Source: Actinobacteria bacterium HGW-Actinobacteria-4 (GTDB lineage Bacteria; Actinomycetota; Actinomycetes; Actinomycetales; Demequinaceae). From it: DNA of 51,446 bases. Shown here in pieces: positions 1-8,197 of the stretch (the stretch's first letter is position 1; each line of letters starts with the position of its first letter). The translations under genes and the position numbers were made by a program. Where the stretch lies: positions 1 through 51,446 of the forward strand of contig PHEW01000011.1 in the NCBI GenBank assembly GCA_002841315.1. The letters run 5' to 3'. Under the pieces are notes generated by a model. That model worked only from the letters and a program-made list of their open reading frames with translations, ran no database searches and was not told the DNA's origin.

Positions 1-53
1 CGCGAGCAGGCGCGGGCAGGCGCGCGAGCAGGCGCACGCCACGGCGGGCACGC

Positions 54-78
54 GGGGACATCCCCTGGGGTACTCCCC
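54..78. other. G/C-rich hairpin-forming stretch upstream of the first operon
   Basis: Two overlapping short inverted repeats, GGGGA-CA-TCCCC (54-65) and a GGGG/CCCC pair (67-78), lie in the 149 bases before the first gene. They could be the terminator or leader of whatever lies upstream. No U-tract follows. The first 50 bases carry an imperfect repeat of GCGAGCAGGCGC. No gene start or end could be supported in bases 1-149. Confidence 0.25.
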
Positions 79-149
79 TGACCCGCCGCGTCCATATCTC
101 ATCCCTCCGGGCCATGCCACCGCGACGTCGCCAGGGTTAGCGTGAAACC

Positions 150-1070
150 ATGCCAGCCATCGAGATCACCAACGTCACCAAGACGTTCGGGACCGTGACG
201 GCGCTGCACGACCTCACCGTCGACATGCCTACCGGCGTGGTCGGCTTTGTGGGGGCCAACGGCGCCGGCAAGTCCACCCTCATCAAGATCCTGCTCGGGC
301 TCCTGAGCCCCACCGCAGGCAACGCCCGCGTGCTGGGGCTCGACACCCAGACGGAGGGCCTGCGCATCCGCGAGCAAGTGGGCTACATGCCCGAGAGCGA
401 ATGCCTGCCCCGCGATATCTCCGCCACCGAGTTCCTGGTGCACATGGCGCGGATGTCCGGCCTACCCACCGACGTTGCCCGTGAACGCACTGCCGACACC
501 CTGCGCCATGTGGGGCTGTTCGAGGAGCGGTACCGCCCCATCGGCGGCTACTCCACGGGCATGAAGCAGCGCGTCAAGCTCGCGCAGGCCCTGGTCCACG
601 ATCCCAAACTGGTGTTGCTCGACGAGCCCACCAACGGCCTCGACCCGGCGGGCCGCGACGAGATGCTCGACCTCATCGCGCGCATCGGCACCGAGTTCAA
701 CATCTCCGTGGTGGTCACGTCGCACTTGCTGGGCGAACTGGAGCGCATCGCGGATCACATCGTGCTCATTGAAGGCGGCGTGCTCCAGCGGTCAACATCG
801 ACGGCCGATGCTACCCGCCAGTCGGGCGCGGTCGTGGTCGAGGTCACGGATCACGCAGACAAGGTCATGGCCCGCTTGGAGAAGTGGGGCGCCACATCAG
901 TCGCGAGCGCGACCCCGCAGACCTTCGCCGTGGAACTTGGCGATGAGTCAGTGCTCGACCAGATCCAACTGGCCGCCGCGGACCTTGAGGTGGGACTGGT
1001 GCGCCTTGAGCGCCGCCGCCACCGCCTCTCTGAGATCTTCCTCAACGAACAGGAGAGCGCACATGTCTAG
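150..1070 (+). CDS. ABC transporter ATP-binding protein (ABC-2 type)
   Basis: This is a 306-residue cytoplasmic ATPase of the ABC-2 (drug/polymer/lipid export) class. It shows Walker A GANGAGKST at residues 35-43, a signature motif variant YSTGMKQR near residue 135, Walker B LVLLDEP near 154-160, and a switch His in VVTSHLL. A C-terminal tail of about 85 residues follows the ATPase core, as usual in this class. A TAGCGT hexamer ends exactly six bases before the ATG and no Shine-Dalgarno is present, so the mRNA is probably leaderless. Its stop overlaps the next start by eight bases, and the four-gene order ATPase-permease-ATPase-permease suggests two half-transporters made together. The substrate cannot be told from sequence. 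Confidence 0.93.
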   Translation: MPAIEITNVTKTFGTVTALHDLTVDMPTGVVGFVGANGAGKSTLIKILLGLLSPTAGNARVLGLDTQTEGLRIREQVGYMPESECLPRDISATEFLVHMARMSGLPTDVARERTADTLRHVGLFEERYRPIGGYSTGMKQRVKLAQALVHDPKLVLLDEPTNGLDPAGRDEMLDLIARIGTEFNISVVVTSHLLGELERIADHIVLIEGGVLQRSTSTADATRQSGAVVVEVTDHADKVMARLEKWGATSVASATPQTFAVELGDESVLDQIQLAAADLEVGLVRLERRRHRLSEIFLNEQESAHV

Positions 1071-1941
1071 CTCCGTCATTCACGACTTGGGCTTCCGCCA
1101 CTACGACGGCGACCGCCTGGGCCGGTCCTGGAAGTTCCGCTCGCTCATGGTCGAGACCCTGCGCGGCATCTTTGGCCTGGGCCGTCCCGCCAAGTCCAAG
1201 GTCATGCCGTGGCTGCTCGCTACCTTCATGTTCGCGCCAGCGCTGGTGTCTACCATCGTGCTCTTCGTCGCGGGCTCGGGCGAACACCTCTTCGACTACC
1301 GGGCCTACGCCATGAACATGGCGTTCATCATCACGCTGTTCGTAGCGGCGCGGGCGCCGTACGCGGTCTCGCGGGATCTGCGCGACGGGACGATGCCGCT
1401 CTACCTCTCCCGCCCTGTCACCTACGGCGACTACGTGTGGGCGAAGTTCACGGCAATGACGATCGCGACGTTCATGATCATCGCGGCCCCCATCACCGTC
1501 ATGTTCATCACCGCCGTGCTCGCGGAGTTGCCGTGGGGCGAGAACCTGGGCGCGTGGGCCGGTGGCCTGATGGTCGCGCTGTTCGTAGCCATGCTGCTCA
1601 GTGCGATCTCTCTCGCCATTGCCGCTGTCACGCCACGTCGCGGCCTGGGCATCGCAGCAATCGCCGCCAGCTTGATGATTGTGGGCGCGATCGCTCTCAT
1701 CCTCGTGGAACCGTATGGACCCACCGGAGACCTGGCCATCACCCCCTACCTGGGCGCCGTAGACCCGTACCTGCTCGTCAACGGCATTGCGGTGGCGTTC
1801 TTCGAGTCGCCGGGATGGGAAGGGCTTCCCACCGCTACCGACGCCGGCAGTGGGCTGATCTTCCTGGGCCTCTACGCCGTCATCGTGTCAACCTGCGTCG
1901 CCGTATTGATGCGCCGCTACCAGAAAGTAGGTGGGGCATGA
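1063..1941 (+). CDS. ABC-2 type transporter permease
   Basis: This 292-residue integral membrane protein should pair with the ATPase encoded just upstream. About six hydrophobic segments are visible, the first near residues 48-68 (LLATFMFAPALVSTIVLFVA) and the last just before the C-terminal LMRRYQKVGGA. The segment SRDLRDGTMPLYLSRPVTYGDYVWAK between the second and third helices is the typical cytosolic coupling element of ABC-2 permeases. The ATG at 1063 is chosen because it overlaps the previous stop codon, as expected for translational coupling, and removes a non-homologous extension. The gene ends in an ATGA overlap with the next ATPase. Confidence 0.88.
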   Translation: MSSSVIHDLGFRHYDGDRLGRSWKFRSLMVETLRGIFGLGRPAKSKVMPWLLATFMFAPALVSTIVLFVAGSGEHLFDYRAYAMNMAFIITLFVAARAPYAVSRDLRDGTMPLYLSRPVTYGDYVWAKFTAMTIATFMIIAAPITVMFITAVLAELPWGENLGAWAGGLMVALFVAMLLSAISLAIAAVTPRRGLGIAAIAASLMIVGAIALILVEPYGPTGDLAITPYLGAVDPYLLVNGIAVAFFESPGWEGLPTATDAGSGLIFLGLYAVIVSTCVAVLMRRYQKVGGA

Positions 1942-2852
1942 GCACCCTCCAACTCAACGCGGTCTCGCGTTGGTATGGCAATGTGGTGGCGGTCAATGAC
2001 GTCACCATGACCATCGGGCCGGGCGTCACCGGCCTGCTGGGCCCCAACGGCGCGGGCAAGTCCACGCTGATTGGCATGATGAGCGGCTTCCTGCCGCCCT
2101 CGGCTGGCACGGTCACGCTGGACGGCGAGCCCGTGACGGGAGCGCCGGAGTACTACCGCCGCGTGGGCATGGTGCCGGAGGCGGAGGCGATGTATGACCT
2201 CCTCACCGGCTGGGAGTTTGTGCTCGCCAACGCGCGCCTCCACAAGCTTCCCAACCCCCAGGCGGCTGCGGGCAACGCGATTGACCTCGTGGACATGCGC
2301 GAGGCCGCGGGACGTCCCATCGGCAAGTACTCCAAGGGCATGAAGCAGCGCATCAAGATGGCTACGGCCCTGGTCCACGAGCCCGACATCCTGCTGCTCG
2401 ACGAGCCCTTCAACGGCATGGACCCGCGCCAGCGCATGCACCTCATGGAGCTCCTGACAGAACTGGGCAAGGCTGGCAAGACGGTATTGTTCAGCAGCCA
2501 CATCCTCGAGGAGGTCCAGGAGATCGCGAACACCATCGAGGTGGTGGTTTCGGGACGGCACGCAGCCTCGGGCGACTTCCGGAGCATTCGCCGGCTCATG
2601 ACCGAACGGCCTCACCAGTACGTGATCCGCTCAAGTGACGACCGCGCGCTTGCTGCCGCGATTATCGCCGACGGTAGCGCTGACGCCGTGAGCCTTGCAC
2701 AGGGAGTCCTGGACGTTCAGGCGGTGGACTTTGGGCGGTTCGTGCACGCCCTGCCGCGACTGGCGACCACCTCAAAGGTGCGCCTGCTCGAGGTCACCCC
2801 GGCCGACGAATCCCTGGAAAGCGTCTTCTCCTACCTGGTGGCCCGGTCATGA
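1938..2852 (+). CDS. ABC transporter ATP-binding protein (ABC-2 type)
   Basis: This is a 304-residue second ATPase of the operon. Walker A is GPNGAGKST at residues 35-43. The signature variant is YSKGMKQRIKMA, Walker B is ILLLDEP, and the switch region is FSSHIL. It resembles the first ATPase in length and motif spacing but differs in most residues, so it is a paralogue serving the second permease rather than a recent duplicate. The ATG at 1938 overlaps the preceding TGA (ATGA), which fixes the start. Its own stop is again in an ATGA overlap with a 19-codon micro-ORF. Confidence 0.93.
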   Translation: MSTLQLNAVSRWYGNVVAVNDVTMTIGPGVTGLLGPNGAGKSTLIGMMSGFLPPSAGTVTLDGEPVTGAPEYYRRVGMVPEAEAMYDLLTGWEFVLANARLHKLPNPQAAAGNAIDLVDMREAAGRPIGKYSKGMKQRIKMATALVHEPDILLLDEPFNGMDPRQRMHLMELLTELGKAGKTVLFSSHILEEVQEIANTIEVVVSGRHAASGDFRSIRRLMTERPHQYVIRSSDDRALAAAIIADGSADAVSLAQGVLDVQAVDFGRFVHALPRLATTSKVRLLEVTPADESLESVFSYLVARS

Positions 2853-2908
2853 CCGCACACACCGTTGACCTCTATCCCGCCCGCCTGCTGAAGGGAACGC
2901 GCTCATGA
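2849..2908 (+). CDS. Possible 19-codon micro-ORF between ATPase and permease
   Basis: ATG at 2849 opens a frame reading MTAHTVDLYPARLLKGTRS. It begins in an ATGA overlap with the ATPase stop and ends in a second ATGA overlap with the permease start at 2905. A ribosome finishing the ATPase could therefore be passed on through this ORF to the permease. The last codons contain AAGGGA, which doubles as the permease Shine-Dalgarno. No known family is recognised. It may be only a translational relay, or the double overlap may be chance. Confidence 0.35.
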   Translation: MTAHTVDLYPARLLKGTRS

Positions 2909-3633
2909 ACAGCGTGATCATCACACTCACTCGCCGCGCCCTGTTGGGCAAGCGTCGCGCACTGCTCCTGATGTTGCTGCCCGCGCTGTTGCTCGGAATC
3001 GCCGCCTTGGTGGGTGCCGGAAATGGGGCCGATGCTGCGGGCGCCTCTGGCTTCATTCAGGGCTTCGCGCTGGGCACCTTGGTGCCTCTGATCTGCTTGT
3101 TGATCGGCACGGGGGTGATTGGACCCGAGATCGAGGACCAGTCGCTGATCTACCTGTTGGCCAAACCGGTCAGGCGCGGCACCATTGTGTTGTCCAAGCT
3201 CGCGGTCGCTTATGGCGCCGCCGTGGTGTTTGCGGTCATCCCAACGGTCGCGGCCACGTGGCTTGCCGGAGGCCGGGAGGCCGATGTCCTGCTCGCCTTT
3301 GGCGTCACCGCCGCATTGGCATCGGTCACCTACGTCACGGTGTTCTTCTTGCTTGCCACGTTGACGCGCAACGCGGTGGTCGTCGGCCTGTTGTACGCCG
3401 TGCTGTGGGAGACGGTGCTGGGCGGCTACGCGCCGGGCGTGCGCGCACTCAGCGTGCGCCAATGGTCGCTCGCGCCTGCCGAGCAGATCGCTGGCACTCA
3501 GGCCGCAACGTGGGGCATCGCTGCGGAGGTGGGTCTCACCACCGGGCTGATCGCGATCGCGGCGACCATCGTTGCCGGAATCGTGTTCTCCTCGCGCCGG
3601 CTGGCGCGACTCCAACTCAACACCTCGGAGTAA
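2905..3633 (+). CDS. ABC-2 type transporter permease
   Basis: This is a 242-residue membrane protein with about six hydrophobic segments, beginning with LLLMLLPALLLGIAALVGA. The motif IGPEIEDQSLIYLLAKPVRRGTIVLSK after the second helix is the typical ABC-2 coupling region. It completes the second half-transporter with the ATPase just upstream. The start at 2905 has AAGGGA eight to nine bases upstream. A weak hairpin (GAGCGC/GCGCTC, 3637-3655) follows the stop but has no T-run. The operon converges with a minus-strand gene. Confidence 0.88.
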   Translation: MNSVIITLTRRALLGKRRALLLMLLPALLLGIAALVGAGNGADAAGASGFIQGFALGTLVPLICLLIGTGVIGPEIEDQSLIYLLAKPVRRGTIVLSKLAVAYGAAVVFAVIPTVAATWLAGGREADVLLAFGVTAALASVTYVTVFFLLATLTRNAVVVGLLYAVLWETVLGGYAPGVRALSVRQWSLAPAEQIAGTQAATWGIAAEVGLTTGLIAIAATIVAGIVFSSRRLARLQLNTSE

Positions 3634-3669
3634 GGGGAGCGCGCCTGAGGCGCTCGGCCTCTGGGCTCG

Positions 3670-4089
3670 CTACATCCAGATGCCGAGCACGGCCCCTGCG
3701 AGCGCGAGCGCGACCACGTCGTGGGCGCCGTCGATCAATGTGATGCGGGGGTCGCGCGCGGCAAAGCCGTTGTGAAGGGCGTGGGCGCCTGCCCGGTACA
3801 CAAGGCCAAGGACGGCTCCCAGGAGTGCGCCTCCGCCGATGCCCGTCGCCCCCAGCGGAGTCATGAGCATCGCGAGCACCAGCACGCCCAGCAGGTTCGC
3901 CACTACCGTGCCACCGAACGCGACGCCCATGTTCGCATCCTTCAGCTTCTCTTCAGTGAGGCCGCCCAGCCGGGACCACACCGGGAAGAACGCTGCCGGT
4001 GAGTACCAGAACCAGCCCAACACAAAACTGACCACAAAGGCCAACGCGACCGCGAGCCAGTTAACCTCGTCAAAACTCAACCATTCCAT
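3670..4089 (-). CDS. DUF1761 family membrane protein
   Basis: This 139-residue protein with four predicted membrane helices matches the DUF1761 pattern by its N-terminal NWLAVALAFVVSFVLGWFWYSP (the WYSP motif is characteristic), a second helix VVANLLGVLVLAMLM, and a C-terminal DGAHDVVALALAGAVLGIW. No biochemical role is established for this family. The start is supported by AGAGGGA about seven bases upstream. It is followed downstream by the ABC-2 operon in convergent orientation and preceded by an SRPBCC gene in the same direction. Confidence 0.8.
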   Translation of the reverse strand: MEWLSFDEVNWLAVALAFVVSFVLGWFWYSPAAFFPVWSRLGGLTEEKLKDANMGVAFGGTVVANLLGVLVLAMLMTPLGATGIGGGALLGAVLGLVYRAGAHALHNGFAARDPRITLIDGAHDVVALALAGAVLGIWM

Positions 4090-4104
4090 GGTTCCCTCTC
4101 CCCT

Positions 4105-4152
4105 GTGTTGTTACCCATGCGTGTTGTTGCCCATGCGTGTTGTTGCCCATGC
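4105..4152. repeat. Three 16-bp tandem repeats
   Basis: The unit GTGTTGTTGCCCATGC occurs three times in a row, the first copy with one difference (A for G at position 9). The array lies in the 85-base gap between the DUF1761 start and the SRPBCC stop codon, so it is in the 5' region of the DUF1761 gene. No function is evident. It looks like a slipped-strand expansion. Confidence 0.7.
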
Positions 4153-4174
4153 GTGGCACCGCGTGTTCGTGGCG

Positions 4175-4645
4175 CTACCGGCGTGAGCGCCGTTCGATGG
4201 CCTTGGCGATATCGGCAAGATCGGCCTCGAGCGACGCCTTGGCTGCCTTCACGCCTGCCTTGCCTAGCACCGCAAACATCAACTTCTGGCCGGCGCCCGC
4301 GCCGGCGGTCTCGGCGGTAAAGGAGAACACCAGCGTGGTTCCCAGCGAACTGGGCTTGAAGTCCATGACGGTGCGGTACACCGTGCCGTTGCTCTCCGCG
4401 GCGATGACCGCCCGACGGGGAGCTTCAGCCTCCACCACCCACATCTCTTCGGTCTCCGAGCGGCCCATCACGCGGCGCGTCTCGCGCCAACGAGTCCCCA
4501 CGTCAAAGCCCACGCCGTCAACTCTCTCAACCTTCTCGACTGCGGTCAGGATCTTGTCCGCATGGTCGACGTCGGTGACGGTGTTCCACACAACAATCGG
4601 CTCCGCGAGTACTTCCCGTTTCACGGTGACGGTGTGTCCAGCCAT
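4175..4645 (-). CDS. SRPBCC (START/Bet v1-like) family protein
   Basis: This 156-residue protein begins MAGHTVTVKREVLAEPIVVWNTVTDVDHADKILTAVEKVERVDG, which is the strand-helix start of polyketide-cyclase/Bet v1-like SRPBCC proteins. A central GTRWRETRRVMGRSETEEMWV and a C-terminal helix rich in Lys/Arg complete the fold. Such proteins bind a hydrophobic ligand in a helix-grip cavity, and the ligand is unknown here. A clear AGGAG lies seven to eight bases before the ATG. Confidence 0.72.
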   Translation of the reverse strand: MAGHTVTVKREVLAEPIVVWNTVTDVDHADKILTAVEKVERVDGVGFDVGTRWRETRRVMGRSETEEMWVVEAEAPRRAVIAAESNGTVYRTVMDFKPSSLGTTLVFSFTAETAGAGAGQKLMFAVLGKAGVKAAKASLEADLADIAKAIERRSRR

Positions 4646-4769
4646 AGCTCCTCTTTCTGCAACGGCGGCCGCGACAGCATTGTCGCGCCAATATCTCAGG
4701 CTAGCCCCGTCACGCCTCCCTGTGAAGGGGGATACTCAGAAATGTGAACGCACGACAAGGCGCGGTCAC

Positions 4770-4798
4770 TTGCCGGACTGTCAAGACGGCGATACCCT
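4770..4798 (+). promoter_or_regulatory. Predicted sigma-70-type promoter of the cysteine operon
   Basis: TTGCCG (4770-4775) and TACCCT (4793-4798) are separated by exactly 17 bases. Transcription should start near 4805, about 27 bases before the leader ORF ATG at 4832. The spacing and position fit housekeeping-sigma promoters. No operator was recognised. Confidence 0.6.
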
Positions 4799-4831
4799 AG
4801 CAACAACCTACGCACATGAAAGGTCAGTGAG

Positions 4832-4936
4832 ATGAGCAGCCAGAGCCGCGTCGCCGTTGCGAGCGCCTCGACCGTTGCCCCGCTGATGTGTGCCATGGGT
4901 TCGCGCATGTGCATGTGCACCTGCTGCTGTCGCTAG
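4832..4936 (+). CDS. Cysteine-codon-rich leader peptide upstream of cysK-cysE
   Basis: A 34-codon ORF starts at ATG 4832 and reads [20 protein letters not shown]...MCMCTCCCR before TAG at 4934-4936. The last eight codons contain five cysteines, three of them adjacent. It sits directly between the predicted promoter and cysK. Cys-rich mini-ORFs that attenuate downstream cysteine or sulfur genes are known in mycobacteria, where ribosome pausing at Cys codons when cysteine is scarce raises expression. The same logic is inferred here from position, composition and the hairpin that begins at the stop codon. An internal start (ATG at 4886 or 4895) would keep the Cys tail and is an alternative. Confidence 0.75.
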   Translation: MSSQSRVAVASASTVAPLMCAMGSRMCMCTCCCR

Positions 4937-4988
4937 AGCGCTGGCGCGTCCCCCAACTGTGGCCCCTGTGGGCCTGCCGCCAGTGCTC
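4936..4988 (+). promoter_or_regulatory. Candidate attenuator hairpin after the Cys leader ORF
   Basis: GAGCGCTGGCG (4936-4946) can pair with CGCCAGTGCTC (4978-4988) in an 11-bp stem with a single G-U pair. A smaller hairpin, GGCCC-CTGT-GGGCC (4961-4974), nests inside. The left arm starts at the last base of the leader stop codon, so a ribosome paused on the Cys codons would cover and open it. There is no T-run after the stem, so control would be translational or Rho-dependent rather than by an intrinsic terminator. Confidence 0.55.
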
Positions 4989-5142
4989 GCCCCGGCAACG
5001 AGGCCCCCAAGGCCGTGTTGCAACCCCGGTATCGACACACCGCCGGTATCAAAACCTCGCTCTCCCGTGTTCCCCCTGTCAGGCCCGTTCGATACGGCAC
5101 CACCACTCACAGCTCCATCTCCCACCAAAGGACATCACCCTC

Positions 5143-6078
5143 ATGGCAAAGATCTACAAGGACGCTACCGACCTGATCGGTAACACTCCGTTGGTTCGCA
5201 TCAACACTCTCGCCGAAGGCATCGACGCCACGGTCCTCGGCAAGCTCGAGTTCTACAACCCTGCGAACTCGGTCAAGGACCGTCTGGGCGTAGCGATTGT
5301 CGACGCCGCAGAGAAGTCCGGCGACCTCAAGCCCGGCGGCACCATTGTCGAGGCGACGTCCGGCAACACCGGCATCGCGCTTGCGATGGTGGGCGCGGCT
5401 CGCGGCTACAACGTGGTGCTCACGATGCCGGAGACCATGTCCAAGGAACGCCGCGCGCTGCTGCGGGCGTTCGGCGCTGAGTTGATCCTGACTCCTGGCC
5501 CCGAGGGCATGCGCGGAGCGGTCGAGGCTGCCGAGAAGATCCACCAAGAGCGCTCGGGTTCGATCCTCGCCAAGCAGTTCGCCAACGAAGCCAACCCTGA
5601 GATTCACCGCCGCACCACAGCGGAAGAGATCTGGAACGACACCGACGGTGAAGTGGACATCGTGGTAGCCGGCATTGGCACCGGTGGCACCATTACGGGC
5701 GTGGGCGAGGTGCTCAAGGAGCGCAAGCCCAGCATCCAGATCATCGCGGTGGAGCCGGCCGAGTCCCCCATCCTCAACGGTGGCCAGCCCGGACCTCACA
5801 AGATCCAGGGCATAGGTGCGAACTTCATCCCCGAGATCCTGAACACCAAGATCTACGACGAGGTGTTCGACGTTGACGCAGAGACCGCCGTCGCCACCGC
5901 CCGTGCGGCCGCCCGCAAGGAAGGCCTGCTGGTGGGGATCTCTTCCGGTGCCGCATTGCACGCCGCGTTCGAGGTGGGCAAGCGTCCCGAGAACAAGGGC
6001 AAGACCATCGTGGTCATCATCCCGTCGTTCGGCGAGCGCTACCTCAGCTCGATCCTCTACGCCGACCTGATGGACTAA
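5143..6078 (+). CDS. cysK: O-acetylserine sulfhydrylase (cysteine synthase A)
   Basis: This 311-residue PLP enzyme makes L-cysteine from O-acetylserine and sulfide in the cytoplasm. Lys45 in NSVKDR is the expected PLP Schiff-base lysine. TSGNTG (72-77) is the substrate loop, GTGGT (179-183) holds the PLP phosphate, and SSG (267-269) contacts the pyridine nitrogen. Length matches CysK rather than the longer CysM/CBS forms. The ATG at 5143 follows AAAGGA by ten bases. A long 206-base untranslated stretch separates it from the Cys leader ORF, and cysE follows after ten bases. Confidence 0.97.
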   Translation: MAKIYKDATDLIGNTPLVRINTLAEGIDATVLGKLEFYNPANSVKDRLGVAIVDAAEKSGDLKPGGTIVEATSGNTGIALAMVGAARGYNVVLTMPETMSKERRALLRAFGAELILTPGPEGMRGAVEAAEKIHQERSGSILAKQFANEANPEIHRRTTAEEIWNDTDGEVDIVVAGIGTGGTITGVGEVLKERKPSIQIIAVEPAESPILNGGQPGPHKIQGIGANFIPEILNTKIYDEVFDVDAETAVATARAAARKEGLLVGISSGAALHAAFEVGKRPENKGKTIVVIIPSFGERYLSSILYADLMD

Positions 6079-6088
6079 GGACTGCCCC

Positions 6089-6733
6089 ATGACCACACGC
6101 ATCGGCCCTCTGAAACGGGCACTCGAAGATATCCGCACGGCACATCATCGCGACCCCGCGGCGAGGTCGGCGTTTGTCATCGCCGTGTCCTATCAGGGGG
6201 TCCATGCGCTGTGGCACCATCGTGTTGCGCACTGGCTGTGGAATCACGGGCTGAAGACCTACGGGCGCCTGTGGTCGCAGTACGCGCGGAGCAAGACCGG
6301 CATCGAGATCCACCCGGGCGCCTCCATCGGGCGGCGCGTCTTCATTGACCACGGGATGGGTGTGGTGATCGGAGAAACCGCGGTGGTGGGCAACGATGTG
6401 TTGTTGTTCCATGGCGTGACCCTTGGCGGCACCACCATGAGCCCGGGCAAGCGTCACCCCACCATCGGCGACCGCGTGGTGATCGGAGCTGGCGCGAAAG
6501 TGCTTGGTGCCGTGCACGTAGGAAGTGACGCGCGCATCGGCGCCAATGCCGTGCTGGTGAAAGATGTTCCGGACGGGGCGACTGCGGTGGGCATCCCGGC
6601 GGTGGTGCGCGAGCACCCCGACTACATCGAGGCCTACACGGCGGCTTCCGCCGTGGACTCTGGTGACTCCCACCGGCACCCGGACCCGGACGCCATCCCC
6701 GAGTCCCGCGAGCCTGCAATGTATTACATATAG
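6089..6733 (+). CDS. cysE: Serine O-acetyltransferase
   Basis: This 214-residue enzyme makes O-acetylserine from serine and acetyl-CoA, the substrate of the CysK encoded just upstream. The C-terminal left-handed beta-helix has hexapeptide repeats, and the motifs [23 protein letters not shown] and [22 protein letters not shown] contain the expected active-site histidines. The N-terminal helical domain is of the short type found in actinobacteria and Bacillus. The last codons (AMYYI) and following bases are markedly AT-rich compared with the gene. A ten-base gap to cysK indicates one transcript, so the Cys leader should control both. Confidence 0.96.
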   Translation: MTTRIGPLKRALEDIRTAHHRDPAARSAFVIAVSYQGVHALWHHRVAHWLWNHGLKTYGRLWSQYARSKTGIEIHPGASIGRRVFIDHGMGVVIGETAVVGNDVLLFHGVTLGGTTMSPGKRHPTIGDRVVIGAGAKVLGAVHVGSDARIGANAVLVKDVPDGATAVGIPAVVREHPDYIEAYTAASAVDSGDSHRHPDPDAIPESREPAMYYI

Positions 6734-6853
6734 TTGTACACTCGATAGCAGACACGACAAACCGGACATTCCGCAGGACTCGCCGTCAGAGGTTAGCCCC
6801 GCCGGAGTCTCCGCATCTGAGGCCTAGCGCGCCCCCTCAGCCGCGCTACGGAG

Positions 6854-6890
6854 AACGGGCCCCCTGCCGCGAGGCAAGGGGCCCGTTTCT
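6854..6890 (+). terminator. Rho-independent terminator after cysE
   Basis: AACGGGCCCCCTGCC (6854-6868) pairs with GGCAAGGGGCCCGTT (6873-6887) around a four-base GCGA loop, with a single mismatch, and is followed by TTTCT. The A residues on the left side give the minus strand a short T-run too, so it may also serve the convergent dps gene. Confidence 0.8.
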
Positions 6891-6920
6891 GTATCCGAAC
6901 GTGCTGCTAGAACGCGAGAA

Positions 6921-7400
6921 CTACGCGGCGGTGGCGCGCAGCATCCAGGCCACCTGCTCGTGCTCGCGAATGCGCTCCGTCACCATGTCCGCGGTAGCGA
7001 CATCGCCTGCCTCTTCCGCGAGGTCTACCAACGGGCGCGCAAGGCGCACAATCGTTTCGTGGCCGGTCGCGGCGCTCTTGACCATGGCCATCGCATCCGT
7101 GGGCTGCTGGTTGTCTTCAACAGTGCCCAACTTGAGGAACTCGGCAAAGCTTCCCGGGGCAGGCATGCCGATGGTGCGAATGCGCTCCGCGATCATGTCG
7201 GCCGCCTCGCGCAACTGGATGTACTGCTCCTCGAACATCTGGTGGAGCGAGTGGAAGTGCGGACCGGTGACGTTCCAGTGGTAACCCTGCGTCATCACGT
7301 ACAGCGTGTAGGTGTCCGCAAGGAGACCGCTGAGGCCATCAGCAAGCTTGGCGCGGTCTGCTTCCGTGATTCCGATCTTGGGCTTAGCTTCGGATGTCAT
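6921..7400 (-). CDS. dps: Dps family DNA-binding ferritin
   Basis: This 159-residue protein should form the twelve-subunit Dps cage that oxidises and stores iron and protects DNA during oxidative stress or starvation. The inter-subunit ferroxidase residues line up with E. coli Dps in spacing: His41, His53, a Glu at 57 in place of Asp, Asp68 and Glu72 (motif YHWNVTGPHFHSLHQMF...). The N-terminus is short with few lysines, so DNA binding through the tail may be weak. The ATG at 7400 is chosen for the strong AGGAGA eight bases upstream. A longer reading frame exists but looks non-coding. Confidence 0.93.
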   Translation of the reverse strand: MTSEAKPKIGITEADRAKLADGLSGLLADTYTLYVMTQGYHWNVTGPHFHSLHQMFEEQYIQLREAADMIAERIRTIGMPAPGSFAEFLKLGTVEDNQQPTDAMAMVKSAATGHETIVRLARPLVDLAEEAGDVATADMVTERIREHEQVAWMLRATAA

Positions 7401-7445
7401 GAGTGTCTCCTCTAGGGAATCGTTGGCGGGACTTACTCTGGTAAC

Positions 7446-7463
7446 GGACGGCACCGGCCGTCC
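7446..7463. promoter_or_regulatory. Palindrome in the dps / CoA-binding divergent promoter region
   Basis: A perfect 7-bp inverted repeat, GGACGGC-ACCG-GCCGTCC, lies 46 bases upstream of the dps start, between two divergent genes. It could be an operator for dps or a hairpin in its leader. The motif does not match a regulator site known to the annotator. Confidence 0.35.
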
Positions 7464-7516
7464 ATTCCATGTATGTCCGATATGTCGCAATTGGGGCAGT
7501 CGGCTAGTATCGAGGG

Positions 7517-8008
7517 ATGATGGACCACGAGACCCCTGACGCTTGTCCCTTACCGGGCGCTCCGGACGCCAACTCAGACGCCACCATGGTGGCGATCCTG
7601 GCCCACGCCCGGACGGTCGCGGTTGTAGGCGCATCCCCCAACCCGGAACGCACCAGCCACCAGATTGCGTTGTGGTTGATGCAGAACACCCCGTTCGAGG
7701 TCTTCCTGGTCAACCCCGTCGCCACGGGCGACGAGATCGAGGGGCACGGCTTCTACAGCAGCATCGAGGAACTTCCCGTGGTTCCCGACATCGTGGACGT
7801 GTTCCGGCGCAGCGAGCACGTGCCGGAGGTCGCTGATGCCGCCATCGTCGCGGGCAGCGCGAGCCTGTGGCTACAACTGGGCGTCACCAACGAGGCTGCA
7901 GCAGCCAAGGCTATCGCCAACGGCATGGCAGTCATCCAAGACCGCTGCATCAAGGTCGAATACGTGCGCTTGAGCGAAGCGATCGAGGCCCGGCGCCAGC
8001 CAACATAG
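7517..8008 (+). CDS. CoA-binding domain protein (YccU-like)
   Basis: This 163-residue protein has a Rossmann-type CoA-binding fold. VAVVGASPNPERTSHQIALWLM begins near residue 34, followed by VFLVNPVATGDEIEGHGFYSSIEELP and DIVDVFRRSEHVPEVADAAIV. This is the single-domain YccU/succinyl-CoA-synthetase-alpha-like family, whose cellular role is not firmly defined. TAGTAT (7505-7510) ends six bases before the ATG, which fits a leaderless transcript. A second ATG follows immediately, so the start may be three bases later. Confidence 0.85.
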   Translation: MMDHETPDACPLPGAPDANSDATMVAILAHARTVAVVGASPNPERTSHQIALWLMQNTPFEVFLVNPVATGDEIEGHGFYSSIEELPVVPDIVDVFRRSEHVPEVADAAIVAGSASLWLQLGVTNEAAAAKAIANGMAVIQDRCIKVEYVRLSEAIEARRQPT

Positions 8009-8197
8009 TCACACCGCGCACCCCGCGCCCTACACGACGCACCGCGCACCGCGCACTCTACCGCTGCACCCGCCACAGGGCCACCTCCGGTTCCAGAACT
8101 CGGGTTCCAGACCTCCCAGGTGACGGTTTGGCAACGAGCGGTCACGATTCGGTCTCTGCGCTAGCGCGCACGTCGGCGCTGGTGCAAGGATCGATCC

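Noticed and set aside
3637..3655. Hairpin after the first ABC-2 operon as a terminator
   Set aside because: The stem is only six base pairs and no T-run follows.
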